DNA of 64,000 nt, taken from positions 211,190 through 275,189 of the forward strand of contig NZ_JAULRU010000823.1 of assembly GCF_030518155.1 (NCBI RefSeq). The letters run 5' to 3'. Position 1 is the first letter of the stretch; each line of letters starts with the position of its first letter. Both the position numbers and the translations under genes were made by a program. The stretch comes from Gilvimarinus gilvus (GTDB lineage Bacteria > Pseudomonadota > Gammaproteobacteria > Pseudomonadales > Cellvibrionaceae). This document shows, piece after piece, positions 10,236 through 17,344 of the stretch. The notes beneath the pieces were generated by a model, which made no database searches, was not told the origin of the DNA, and saw only the letters and a list, made by a program, of their open reading frames with translations.

Positions 10236-11105
10236 TTACTCTTCGTCAAATAAGCTGCCCGATTTAGGTACGGCCGGAGCATCCGGTACCGGCTCGACCG
10301 TTAACTTACCCGGCTCGCTGGGCTCAATAACGTGTGTACCCATGTGATGCGGGAGTGGGTTTGGTGCAACAGGCTCTGGCTTTACGGTCGCGGGAGCGGG
10401 GCTAGCCTGCGCCGGCTCGGCGACAGATGCCGGGGTTGTGTTGGTCGCTGCGGCCTTGTCAGTCGCCGTTTTTTTCGCGGCCACTTTCTTTTTAACCGCA
10501 GGCTTCGCCTTGGGCTTTGCCACAGACTGAGCGGACGCCTTAGCAGGTTGGCGCTTGACGGGTGCTTTTGCCTTTGCACTTGCCGCTTTTTTCGCCGTAG
10601 CGGGCTTTGCGCTTTTAGGCTCAGATTTACCAGCAACCGCCGGTGAAGACTGTGTGCCTTTTTTTGCAACGGTTCGCTTCGCCTTCGCGCTCTTGACCGC
10701 CTGCTTTCGCTTGGCCTCGGCTGCTTTGACAAACTTGGCTTCCACTTTAGCGAGCTGTTCGGCATCCTTTTTCGCCTTGCGTGCAGCGGCCAAGGCGACT
10801 ACCGCCTCCGCGTTTTCTGCGGCGAGACTAGCCACCAATTTTTGCTGAGCCGTTAACGCAGCGCTTGCCTTTACCGAACGCGCCTTCGCAGCCGCGCTAG
10901 GCTTCGCCTTGGCGGCGGCCACTTTGCGCGATTTTAGAGTCGTCAGTTTCTTTCTTGCTGCATCCAGCTTTTTCTTAGTCGCGGCTTGTGCTTTTTCAGC
11001 AGCTTTTACAGCCCTGACTCGCTCACTATCGAGCTTGGCCTTCAGCGAAACAATTTCTCTTTCCAATTGCGCAACAGACAAAGCGGCTTTTTTCTTCGCA
11101 GCCAT
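10236..11105 (-). CDS. Histone H1-like lysine/alanine-rich protein, AlgP-like position
   Basis: A 289-residue, extremely Ala- and Lys-rich protein. Residues 1-60 look like a coiled coil; residues 60-215 are low-complexity A/K with repeated KAKPA, KKA and AKK units, like the C-terminal tail of histone H1; residues 216-289 turn Pro-, Glu- and Thr-rich and acidic. Its location between the ABC-F/TIGR02444 pair and the FKBP-Rsd region equals that of algP in Pseudomonas, whose product is a DNA-binding H1-like regulator. The N-terminal part is not clearly homologous to AlgP, so the relation may be positional and compositional only. Such repeats vary in length between strains. A nucleoid role is inferred. 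Confidence 0.8.
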   Translation of the reverse strand: MAAKKKAALSVAQLEREIVSLKAKLDSERVRAVKAAEKAQAATKKKLDAARKKLTTLKSRKVAAAKAKPSAAAKARSVKASAALTAQQKLVASLAAENAEAVVALAAARKAKKDAEQLAKVEAKFVKAAEAKRKQAVKSAKAKRTVAKKGTQSSPAVAGKSEPKSAKPATAKKAASAKAKAPVKRQPAKASAQSVAKPKAKPAVKKKVAAKKTATDKAAATNTTPASVAEPAQASPAPATVKPEPVAPNPLPHHMGTHVIEPSEPGKLTVEPVPDAPAVPKSGSLFDEE

Positions 11106-11562
11106 AGTAAAACCCTTCTAAATAATTGGACGAACATGAAACAACAGTGAATAAATCTTGCGCATTATTGTAGACCCAATACAGCAAAATGTGTACGTCT
11201 CAAACATTACCAAATCACAGTTTCAACGTTAAAACGCCCCCCTACAGATGTTGCTCGGGACCATAGCGTGGCAGCGCAGCAACACCTTGAAGTTACGCCA
11301 TATATCCCCAAATAGAGGCTAACCCCACCGGTAAGGTGGCGCGCTTTTACCGCAAACGCCGACCAGGAGTCACAAACTGGTGCAAACTTGCGTTACCATA
11401 GGCGCTCGGTTTGTAACGCCCGAATCGAATACCTATCGACAGTTGCATTTTTGACAGGTATTAAGCTGGACCCGGGCAGCGATAAAGCGGTCGGATACAC
11501 CGACCAACCACCATCCACCCAGAGGCAGGTGGTCCAACACACGACAAATAAATAGGTTTTCT
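11106..11562. other. Intergenic region between divergent histone-like and FKBP genes
   Basis: About 450 bp without a credible gene. It must hold the promoters of both flanking genes. A small dyad CCACC-GGTAA-GGTGG lies near 11327-11341. A TTGACA at 11451-11456 has no matching -10 hexamer at normal spacing. I see no structured RNA that I recognise. Confidence 0.5.
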
Positions 11563-12306
11563 ATGATGAACAAGCGTTTACTGATGACTGGCGTGCTGTG
11601 CTCTGTAGCGGTACTGGCCGGTTGCAACCAGAGCGAGCCTGAAGCCGAAAAAGAGGTCACACTCGACACTCTGGAACAAAAAGTGAACTACTCCATTGCC
11701 CTGAATATGGCCACCAACTTTAAAAGTCGCGATGTTCCGATCGAAGTAGACGCCTTCACCAAAGCATTAACAGACGTACGTGATGACGTTGAACCCATGC
11801 TGACCGAAGAAGAAATCCAGGAAGTGATGCAAACCTTCCAAGAGCAGCAAATGGAGCTACAACAGCAGCGTCAGAAAGAACTCGCCGAAAAGCACAAGCT
11901 AGAAGGTGAACAGTTCCTCTCCGACAATGCCGCCAAAGAAGGTGTTGAGATCACCGACAGCGGCCTGCAGTACAAAGTGCTTGAAGCTGGCGACGGTATC
12001 AAACCTGGCGAGATGGACACCGTCACCGTTCACTATGAAGGCCGCCTGATTGACGGCTCCGTTTTCGACAGCTCGTACGAGCGCGAACAAACCGCCACCT
12101 TTGCCCTCAACCAGGTTATTCCAGGTTGGACCGAAGGCCTGCAGTTGATGGAAACTGGCTCAAAATACCAGCTTTATATCCCATCTGATCTAGCCTACGG
12201 CCCAGGCGGCAATCAGGGTATTCCACCGAACTCAACACTGGTTTTTGATGTTGAGCTGATTGAAGTTGAACCCGCCGAAGCGCCTGCCGAAGAAGCGGCT
12301 GAGTAA
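11563..12306 (+). CDS. FKBP-type peptidyl-prolyl isomerase, lipoprotein
   Basis: A 247-residue Mip/FkpA-like foldase. The N-terminus MMNKRLLMTGVLCSVAVLAGC ends in a lipobox (LAGC, lipidated Cys21), so it is probably membrane-anchored facing the periplasm. Residues about 30-125 form the helical dimerisation region typical of FkpA/Mip, and residues about 138-238 the FKBP domain, with VTVHYEGRLIDGSVFDSS and the active-site segment VIPGWTEGLQLM. The tail is acidic and alanine-rich. Position matches the FKBP gene next to algP in Pseudomonas. It catalyses prolyl cis-trans isomerisation in envelope proteins. A terminator follows the stop. Confidence 0.93.
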   Translation: MMNKRLLMTGVLCSVAVLAGCNQSEPEAEKEVTLDTLEQKVNYSIALNMATNFKSRDVPIEVDAFTKALTDVRDDVEPMLTEEEIQEVMQTFQEQQMELQQQRQKELAEKHKLEGEQFLSDNAAKEGVEITDSGLQYKVLEAGDGIKPGEMDTVTVHYEGRLIDGSVFDSSYEREQTATFALNQVIPGWTEGLQLMETGSKYQLYIPSDLAYGPGGNQGIPPNSTLVFDVELIEVEPAEAPAEEAAE

Positions 12307-12314
12307 GCAGTTAT

Positions 12315-12345
12315 CTTCCCCCGGCTTGTGCCGGGGGGAGTTTCC
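12315..12345 (+). terminator. Terminator after the FKBP gene
   Basis: An 11-bp stem, CTTCCCCCGGC / GCCGGGGGGAG with one G-T pair, loop TTGT, followed by only TTT. A strong hairpin with a short T-run directly after the stop codon. Confidence 0.75.
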
Positions 12346-12387
12346 CACCCCGGCATTTACTCCCTCCCCCGTATAACCGTCTGCCGC

Positions 12388-13374
12388 TTAGTAGGCTAGG
12401 GTGTAGACGAAGCCACTGCTGCCAATTGCCTTGTATTGATCATCAAAGGCGGTAAAACTTAAGTCCATCACGGCATTTGCTGTTGGCTGCCAGGCTTTGC
12501 GCTTGGGTAGCTGCCAGGTATAGACCTCAGCTTGCCCATCAATATCCCAAAGTTGCACTCGCCCATCGGGCCTACCGGTCAGCAGATAACGGCCATCATC
12601 CGAAAAACGCGCAGCAGTAACACTGAGGCCACGCATCATTTTCTCCTTGGTAAAAGGCAATTGCCACAGAGCTTGCTGACTGGCTACGTCTATTATTTCG
12701 ACTCGGTCATATTGCGCGGCGACCATCGCCCGGTCACCGGCAGGGGTCAGTGCAACCAACTGCACCGGCTCACTGTAAAGACGTTCCATAATAAGCTCGC
12801 CGGTTTGTGAATCCCACAATCTGGCGGCAAAGTCTTCCCCACCGGTAAGCGCACGGGACAGATCGTCGGTAACCGCCACTGTGTTCACGCCACCGGCATG
12901 CTCAAAGCTTTGATAAACACCGCCGCCGCGCACGTTATAGAAAGCGGCGCGACCATCGAGCATACCGAGCAGAGCTACATTACCGTGACGACCCAGTGCG
13001 ACCGACGTCACATCTGCCGTCAACCTCCAGAATCCATGACTGCGACCGGTTTGCGTATTCCACAACACCAGTGACTGTTCATCCACCGTCGCAGCCCAGC
13101 CACCATCCGGCGATATATCCGTGGCGAGAACTAATGTGTCTGGTGCTTCGCTGTGGTTCCAGCTAAACAGGCGCGCCTGTGTGGCCAGGTCCCAATAGCT
13201 GGCGCCGTGATAGACCGAGCCGATCGCGGCTGAGTCGCCGTCGCGCGATAGCGCTCCTGCCTGGACGGTGCGTGCGGCCACCTCGAGCGCATCGACAGGC
13301 TCGGGCACTGGCGAACAGGCTGTGAGCGCATGCGAGAGTATAAACAGTGAGATTAGCGAGGTGATTTTATTCAT
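12388..13374 (-). CDS. WD40-repeat lipoprotein
   Basis: A 328-residue predicted lipoprotein: residues 1-20 end in the lipobox LTAC. The body is a beta-propeller of WD40-like repeats, seen as recurring blocks ending in WDxxTG or LWN, for example LWNTQTGRSHGFW, LWDSQTGELIM and LWDIDGQAEVYTW. Seven blades fit the length. Such proteins are protein-interaction scaffolds; no enzymatic motif is seen. It lies downstream of rsd on the same strand, after a terminator, and is convergent with the FKBP gene. Partner and role are unknown. The lipobox lacks the usual small residue at one position but is acceptable. Confidence 0.85.
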   Translation of the reverse strand: MNKITSLISLFILSHALTACSPVPEPVDALEVAARTVQAGALSRDGDSAAIGSVYHGASYWDLATQARLFSWNHSEAPDTLVLATDISPDGGWAATVDEQSLVLWNTQTGRSHGFWRLTADVTSVALGRHGNVALLGMLDGRAAFYNVRGGGVYQSFEHAGGVNTVAVTDDLSRALTGGEDFAARLWDSQTGELIMERLYSEPVQLVALTPAGDRAMVAAQYDRVEIIDVASQQALWQLPFTKEKMMRGLSVTAARFSDDGRYLLTGRPDGRVQLWDIDGQAEVYTWQLPKRKAWQPTANAVMDLSFTAFDDQYKAIGSSGFVYTLAY

Positions 13375-13430
13375 GTGCCCTGCAGCCGAAAATTCATCCG
13401 TTGCTCAAGTGTAGCATCTTGCAGAGGCAG

Positions 13431-13454
13431 AAAACCCAGCGAGCGCTGGGTTTT
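13431..13454 (-). terminator. Terminator after rsd
   Basis: A 10-bp perfect stem AAAACCCAGC / GCTGGGTTTT with loop GAGC, located just past the rsd stop. The four-T tail on the transcribed strand makes it a plausible rho-independent terminator separating rsd from the WD40 gene. Confidence 0.75.
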
Positions 13455-13462
13455 CGTGGAGG

Positions 13463-13921
13463 CTAAATCATGTCTTTATGCACATCGTGAAGCACAGCAA
13501 TCATCTGATCTTCCGCCGAAAAGCGAGCTTCAAGTACCTCACCCAAACGCGAGAGATCGATATCGAGAGTGGTCAGATCGTCAATTTCTTGATATTTATC
13601 GTTAAAATCGAGAACCTCTTCGGTGGTAGCATCCACTTTCGTGAACAGCTCTGCGCCTGCTTTCACAGCGTCGGCATCACCGAAATCCTGCCCCTCTTTG
13701 AGCAATTGATCGTAAACCTCAAAATGCCCGGCCGACACATAGTCGACCATAATTTCACACATGGCCCGTAGTTTGGTACCACGTGCGGTATCATCGGCGT
13801 CTTTCGTGTCCGACAGTGCACAGTATTTCACCAACATTTGTTGACGCTCAGCCAGCCAGCGATCAACAATTTGACTAACGCCACCCCAACGTTGTTTGGC
13901 GTCTTGGCAGTTTTCCAGCAT
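13463..13921 (-). CDS. rsd: Rsd/AlgQ family anti-sigma-70 regulator
   Basis: A 152-residue all-helical cytoplasmic protein of the Rsd/AlgQ family, which binds region 4 of the housekeeping sigma factor and modulates promoter choice in stationary phase. The opening MLENCQDAKQRWGGVSQIVD with RWLAERQ, and the later LCEIMVDYVSAGHFEVYDQL-type segment, are characteristic. The length (family about 155-160) is normal. Its place next to the FKBP and histone-like genes is the same as algQ in Pseudomonas, supporting orthology. It is likely a single-gene transcript ending at the hairpin downstream. Confidence 0.93.
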   Translation of the reverse strand: MLENCQDAKQRWGGVSQIVDRWLAERQQMLVKYCALSDTKDADDTARGTKLRAMCEIMVDYVSAGHFEVYDQLLKEGQDFGDADAVKAGAELFTKVDATTEEVLDFNDKYQEIDDLTTLDIDLSRLGEVLEARFSAEDQMIAVLHDVHKDMI

Positions 13922-14069
13922 ACGACTTCCCCTAGGGGTTATTAATATATGTTGCGCTTTATACTAACACGGAGTCACGCTTTAGTAAGCGCCAGATTGG
14001 TCGATAGTCTCTTTGCAGTAAACTAATAACAGCGCTATTGTGTATCGACGTCCGCCCGGGAGAAAGACT

Positions 14070-14492
14070 GTGAAATTGATCAAACTGACACCACTGCTTT
14101 TACTGATGTTACTGGCATGTACCAGCACGGTTTGGGGGCAGGAAGAGGAGGAGGCCGAAGGGGCTGTTGAAGGCGCCATTTACATCCCGATGGAGCCACC
14201 ATTTGTCGTGAACTATGGCGGCGCAGGGCGCTTAAAGTATTTAAAAACTGAACTCTCGCTGCGCGTGAACGACGTGCACACGGCCTCGGCCGTGCGTCAC
14301 CATATGCCGTTAATACGCAACGCCATGGTCATGCTGCTGTCGCGCCAAAGTGAGGAGGCGATTACCTCGACAGACGGTGTTGAAAAGCTACGCGAATCCG
14401 CCAAACAAGAAGTTATTGCTCTGCTTGAATCTGAACAAAACGCCGCCGAGGTTCTCGATGTTTACTTTAACAACCTGATTGTACAGAAATAG
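14070..14492 (+). CDS. fliL: FliL-like protein
   Basis: About 140 residues of the FliL family, which associates with the flagellar stator or, in stand-alone copies, has an unknown envelope role. The N-terminal hydrophobic stretch (about 6-20) may be a signal or lipoprotein leader (LLAC). After an acidic linker comes the FliL core: a segment beginning IPMEPPFVVNY, LKTELSLRVND, and an RNAMVMLLSRQSEEAI-like helix. GTG at 14070 is preferred because GGGAGA lies 5-7 bp upstream; an earlier in-frame GTG at 14040 has none. No flagellar genes adjoin it. Its 3' end overlaps the convergent gshA by about 26 bp. Confidence 0.85.
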   Translation: MKLIKLTPLLLLMLLACTSTVWGQEEEEAEGAVEGAIYIPMEPPFVVNYGGAGRLKYLKTELSLRVNDVHTASAVRHHMPLIRNAMVMLLSRQSEEAITSTDGVEKLRESAKQEVIALLESEQNAAEVLDVYFNNLIVQK

Positions 14493-16101
14493 CGGACTGC
14501 GGTTCGCACCCACAACTCTCACAGTCGCGATACTGGGCATAGTACGCGGCAAGGTGTGCTTCAAAACTGATGGCATCCGCCGCCTCAATCTCCTGCTGGC
14601 GCGACAAAGACTCTCGTGCCTGCGCAGCAAACCGTTGATAGTCATCATCCTCCAGAGGGCGCTCGGCATAGTGCCGTTGATGCTCGCGCGCCAGCTCCAT
14701 AATCAGGGCGTAATAGGTTTTATTCTCGGCTTGCATTTGCTTGAGCATTTGCTCAGCCGGCGTCGCCGTTTCCCCGGCTAATTTGCGTCCTTGCGCCCGG
14801 TGTGATTGCTGGTAGTGCTCACCACCGCAGGCCGTATCGAGCAATCGGGCACAGGCGCCAATTTCGCTTTGCAAGCTGTCAGCCCAGTCACGCATAAGTC
14901 GCTCGTCACCGCGATTTCGCAAGGTCAATGCCGGGTTGCGACCCGCATCAACCACACGCTTTTGATTTTCCTGCATATCCTGGTATTCAGCGGCGTCAGT
15001 TTCGGGGCTATCGGTCAGTAAACAGAAAAGTAAGAAAGCATCGAGGTAATGCAGCTGCTCACTGCTAACCCCCAGGGGCTGATAAGGGTTGAGATCGACA
15101 CAGCGCACTTCAACATACTCGACCCCCCCCAAACGCAAGGCCTGCAGTGCAGTCTCACCCGACTTTGCCGTGCGCTTGGGACGAATGGAACTGTAGAATT
15201 CATTTTCAATCTGCAGCAGGCTAGTGTTGAGCTGACGATATTCACCGCCCTCATCCCGCAAACCGATGCTTTGATAGTCTGGGTGAGACTGAGTAATGGC
15301 TCCGCAAAGCGTTTGCAAGTAATTATCAATGTTGTTGTAACACACCACCAATGATTGCTGCGCCGCACTCTGATAGCCCAAATCCCCCATGCGCAGTGAA
15401 GTCGCGTAGGGCAGATGCAGCGTGTTTTCATCCTGCCCTAACGCCTGCAATTTGTGATCGCGCCCGCGCACAAAGCTGCGACATACCGCCGGAGCCGCAC
15501 CAAACAAATAGAGCAGCAACCAAAAGTAACGACGAAAATTGCGGATCAAGGCAAAATATTTGTCGGTTTTAAACGCCTGTAGTGTGCGGGTATTGCCTTC
15601 AATTTCCGATAGAGCCTGCCAAAAACTATCCGGCATGGAAAAGTTATAGTGCACCCCGGCAATGGTCTGCATTGCCCGACCGTAACGGTGCCCCAACCCC
15701 AAACGATAAACGGTTTTCATGCGGCCACTGTTGGATGTGCCATAGCGGGCCACTGGTATGGCATTATCACCGGCCAGCACACAAGGCATACTGCCCGGCC
15801 ACAATAGCTCATCGTTGAGTTGGGCGTAGGTGTAACGCTGCACCTGATCCAACTCAGACAGTGCGTCGGCAATGCGCTCATGGGGCTGAGTGATGAACTC
15901 CAGCAAGGCCTCGGAATAATCGGTGGTAATGTGAGGGTGAGTCATAGCCGACCCGAGCGCTTTGGGGTGCTCGGTTTGCGCCAGCTTACCCTCTGGAGTC
16001 ACCCTTAGACTTTCCTTTTCCAGTCCGCGCAGAATTCCACGCAAGGTGCTATTAGCAGCGGGGTCCGCAAATGCGGCCAGCTGCGCGTCTAATTGTGACA
16101 A
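14467..16101 (-). CDS. gshA: Glutamate-cysteine ligase
   Basis: ATP-dependent ligase for the first step of glutathione synthesis. The proteobacterial type is recognised from LRGILRGLEKESLRV near the N-terminus, ITTDYSEALLEFITQP, and IAGVHYNFSMPDSFW. I place the start at the TTG at 16101: it gives MSQLDAQLAAFADPA, like the normal N-terminus, and GAGGA lies 7 nt upstream. The longer reading frame up to 16278 has no family-like residues and overlaps the upstream gene in another frame. The resulting 544 residues compare with about 518 in E. coli. It lies 13 bp after the stop of a small gene of unknown function, probably co-transcribed. Confidence 0.93.
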   Translation of the reverse strand: MSQLDAQLAAFADPAANSTLRGILRGLEKESLRVTPEGKLAQTEHPKALGSAMTHPHITTDYSEALLEFITQPHERIADALSELDQVQRYTYAQLNDELLWPGSMPCVLAGDNAIPVARYGTSNSGRMKTVYRLGLGHRYGRAMQTIAGVHYNFSMPDSFWQALSEIEGNTRTLQAFKTDKYFALIRNFRRYFWLLLYLFGAAPAVCRSFVRGRDHKLQALGQDENTLHLPYATSLRMGDLGYQSAAQQSLVVCYNNIDNYLQTLCGAITQSHPDYQSIGLRDEGGEYRQLNTSLLQIENEFYSSIRPKRTAKSGETALQALRLGGVEYVEVRCVDLNPYQPLGVSSEQLHYLDAFLLFCLLTDSPETDAAEYQDMQENQKRVVDAGRNPALTLRNRGDERLMRDWADSLQSEIGACARLLDTACGGEHYQQSHRAQGRKLAGETATPAEQMLKQMQAENKTYYALIMELAREHQRHYAERPLEDDDYQRFAAQARESLSRQQEIEAADAISFEAHLAAYYAQYRDCESCGCEPQSAISVQSGC

Positions 16102-16108
16102 TGTGGTG

Positions 16109-16113
16109 TCCTC
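16109..16113 (-). promoter_or_regulatory. Ribosome-binding site deciding the gshA start
   Basis: GAGGA on the minus strand, 7 nt before the TTG at 16101. No other in-frame start upstream has a comparable site, so this favours the non-AUG start. Confidence 0.7.
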
Positions 16114-16114
16114 G

Positions 16115-16486
16115 TTAACCGACGCTCGCCGTAGGTTGGTCTGCGCCCGCAGGGGCTTCACTGGATACGGTTTCGACGCCCTCAGCCTGCTCCGGGACGG
16201 TTTCAGGCTCAAGCTCAAGTGCCATAGAGTCTTCACCTTTGGCCTTGGGTAGCGGCGGCGGTAAAATGTCAGGATCAATCAGTGGCACACCGCGCTCATT
16301 CAGCGCGCAACTCACCAGAGACACTCGCTGACTATAATCTTTGGCATTCACCTCAAACTTTTCGTTCACCGCTTCGTCCCGATGTGGGGTACGGTATAAA
16401 CCGGCCGGTTCGCGGCCATCAACCCAGGCGCGCTGTTTACTTAAAAACAGCTTATCCTGATTCTGAATAATAAAAACCTCAGACAT
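16115..16486 (-). CDS. Conserved hypothetical protein upstream of gshA
   Basis: A 123-residue soluble protein that I do not recognise. The first two thirds look folded: MSEVFIIQNQDKLFLSKQRAW followed by a VDGREPAGLYRTPHRDEA segment. The last 45 residues are Pro-, Glu- and Ala-rich and probably disordered. No signal peptide, membrane segment or metal motif is visible. It precedes gshA on the same strand by 13 bp, so it is probably in the same transcript. The N-terminal half has the look of a small beta-rich domain of the kind annotated as hypothetical in pseudomonads. No function is claimed. Confidence 0.75.
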   Translation of the reverse strand: MSEVFIIQNQDKLFLSKQRAWVDGREPAGLYRTPHRDEAVNEKFEVNAKDYSQRVSLVSCALNERGVPLIDPDILPPPLPKAKGEDSMALELEPETVPEQAEGVETVSSEAPAGADQPTASVG

Positions 16487-16643
16487 AACAACTCACGTCT
16501 CTATACATATTACGGCAATATAAGACCCATAATGGGGCCTTAGCAGAAAGAGTCAAGCCCAACCCTCACGCGAAAAAACGTCCTGACTTAAGGCGCCTAA
16601 ACGGGTCGCGAACGGCTGCGATATGGCGCCCATCTCCAGCAAG

Positions 16644-17183
16644 CTAGCGCGCGCGGGGAATATCCACAATAAAGTCTGTCGCACCGATATCGACCCCGAG
16701 CTGACAGAGCAGGGTGCTGACCTGGCCGCGATGGTGGGTTTGATGATTGAACATATGGCACACCAACTCGCCAAAATCTTGTGTCGCCGCTTCACCTTTC
16801 GCATTGTGATAAGACAGATTGCGAGTTAAATCATCGGCTTGCAGCTCATCGCTTACCCAGGTCAGTAGCGTTTCATCCACCAGAGCCCTGGCCGCACCGA
16901 GCGCTCCGAACCGATCGTAGATCACATTGTCCAGCGCTGTCGGCTGAGGCAGCTCTTCCAGCGCCTGCAGGCTGCGATAGGTCTCGCTGTGCCGGCGAAA
17001 ACGGTGCAACCACAGCAGATCGCCAACCATCAGGTGGTTAAGCGTACCCAATACCGAGCCAAAGTAGGCCCCCATCGGCTTGCTGAGTTGCTCCTCTGGC
17101 AAGGTGGCGGCGCCACTGTATACCTGGCGATTCATTCTAAGGTTATAGCCTGCCATCAGGCGCAGGTGCGTGAGTACTTCCAT
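16644..17183 (-). CDS. DinB family protein
   Basis: A 179-residue four-helix-bundle protein of the DinB/YfiT superfamily, putative metal-dependent thiol transferases or hydrolases. The three-histidine metal site is visible: a His in LGTLNHLMVGDLLWLHRF and two in HMFNHQTHHRGQ (H-x-x-x-H). Start ATG at 17183 follows AAGGA with normal spacing and gives MEVLTHLRLMAGYNLRMN, typical of the family. It is divergent from uvrD. The name comes from B. subtilis DinB; there is no sign of SOS control here, since no LexA-like box is seen in the shared intergenic region. Confidence 0.9.
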   Translation of the reverse strand: MEVLTHLRLMAGYNLRMNRQVYSGAATLPEEQLSKPMGAYFGSVLGTLNHLMVGDLLWLHRFRRHSETYRSLQALEELPQPTALDNVIYDRFGALGAARALVDETLLTWVSDELQADDLTRNLSYHNAKGEAATQDFGELVCHMFNHQTHHRGQVSTLLCQLGVDIGATDFIVDIPRAR

Positions 17184-17344
17184 AACATCCTTCTCTCAGA
17201 GCCTTGGCGGCCAACCCTGTAAGTATTTCATAGCCTGTGCCTGTGATACCACCCCAAACTGCGACGCGCCTACCACTGGGTAAATTTACAGTGAAATGTT
17301 ATCCTTGACCCTTCAACCGCCAACAGCCAAATGCAGAACTATTC

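Noticed and set aside
10332..10848. Open frames opposite and in alternative frames of the lysine/alanine-rich gene
   Set aside because: These are by-products of the repetitive GC-rich codons of the real gene.
11451..11479. Sigma-70 promoter for the FKBP gene
   Set aside because: TTGACA is present but there is no -10 hexamer at 16-19 bp.
14070..14492. Flagellar gene cluster
   Set aside because: Only a FliL-like gene is present, next to gshA, with no other flagellar genes.
14467..16278. Longer form of GshA starting at 16278
   Set aside because: The added residues are basic, unlike the family, and overlap the upstream gene; the TTG at 16101 has a ribosome-binding site.
17184..17344. LexA box in front of uvrD
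   Set aside because: No CTGT-N8-ACAG match was found in the intergenic region.
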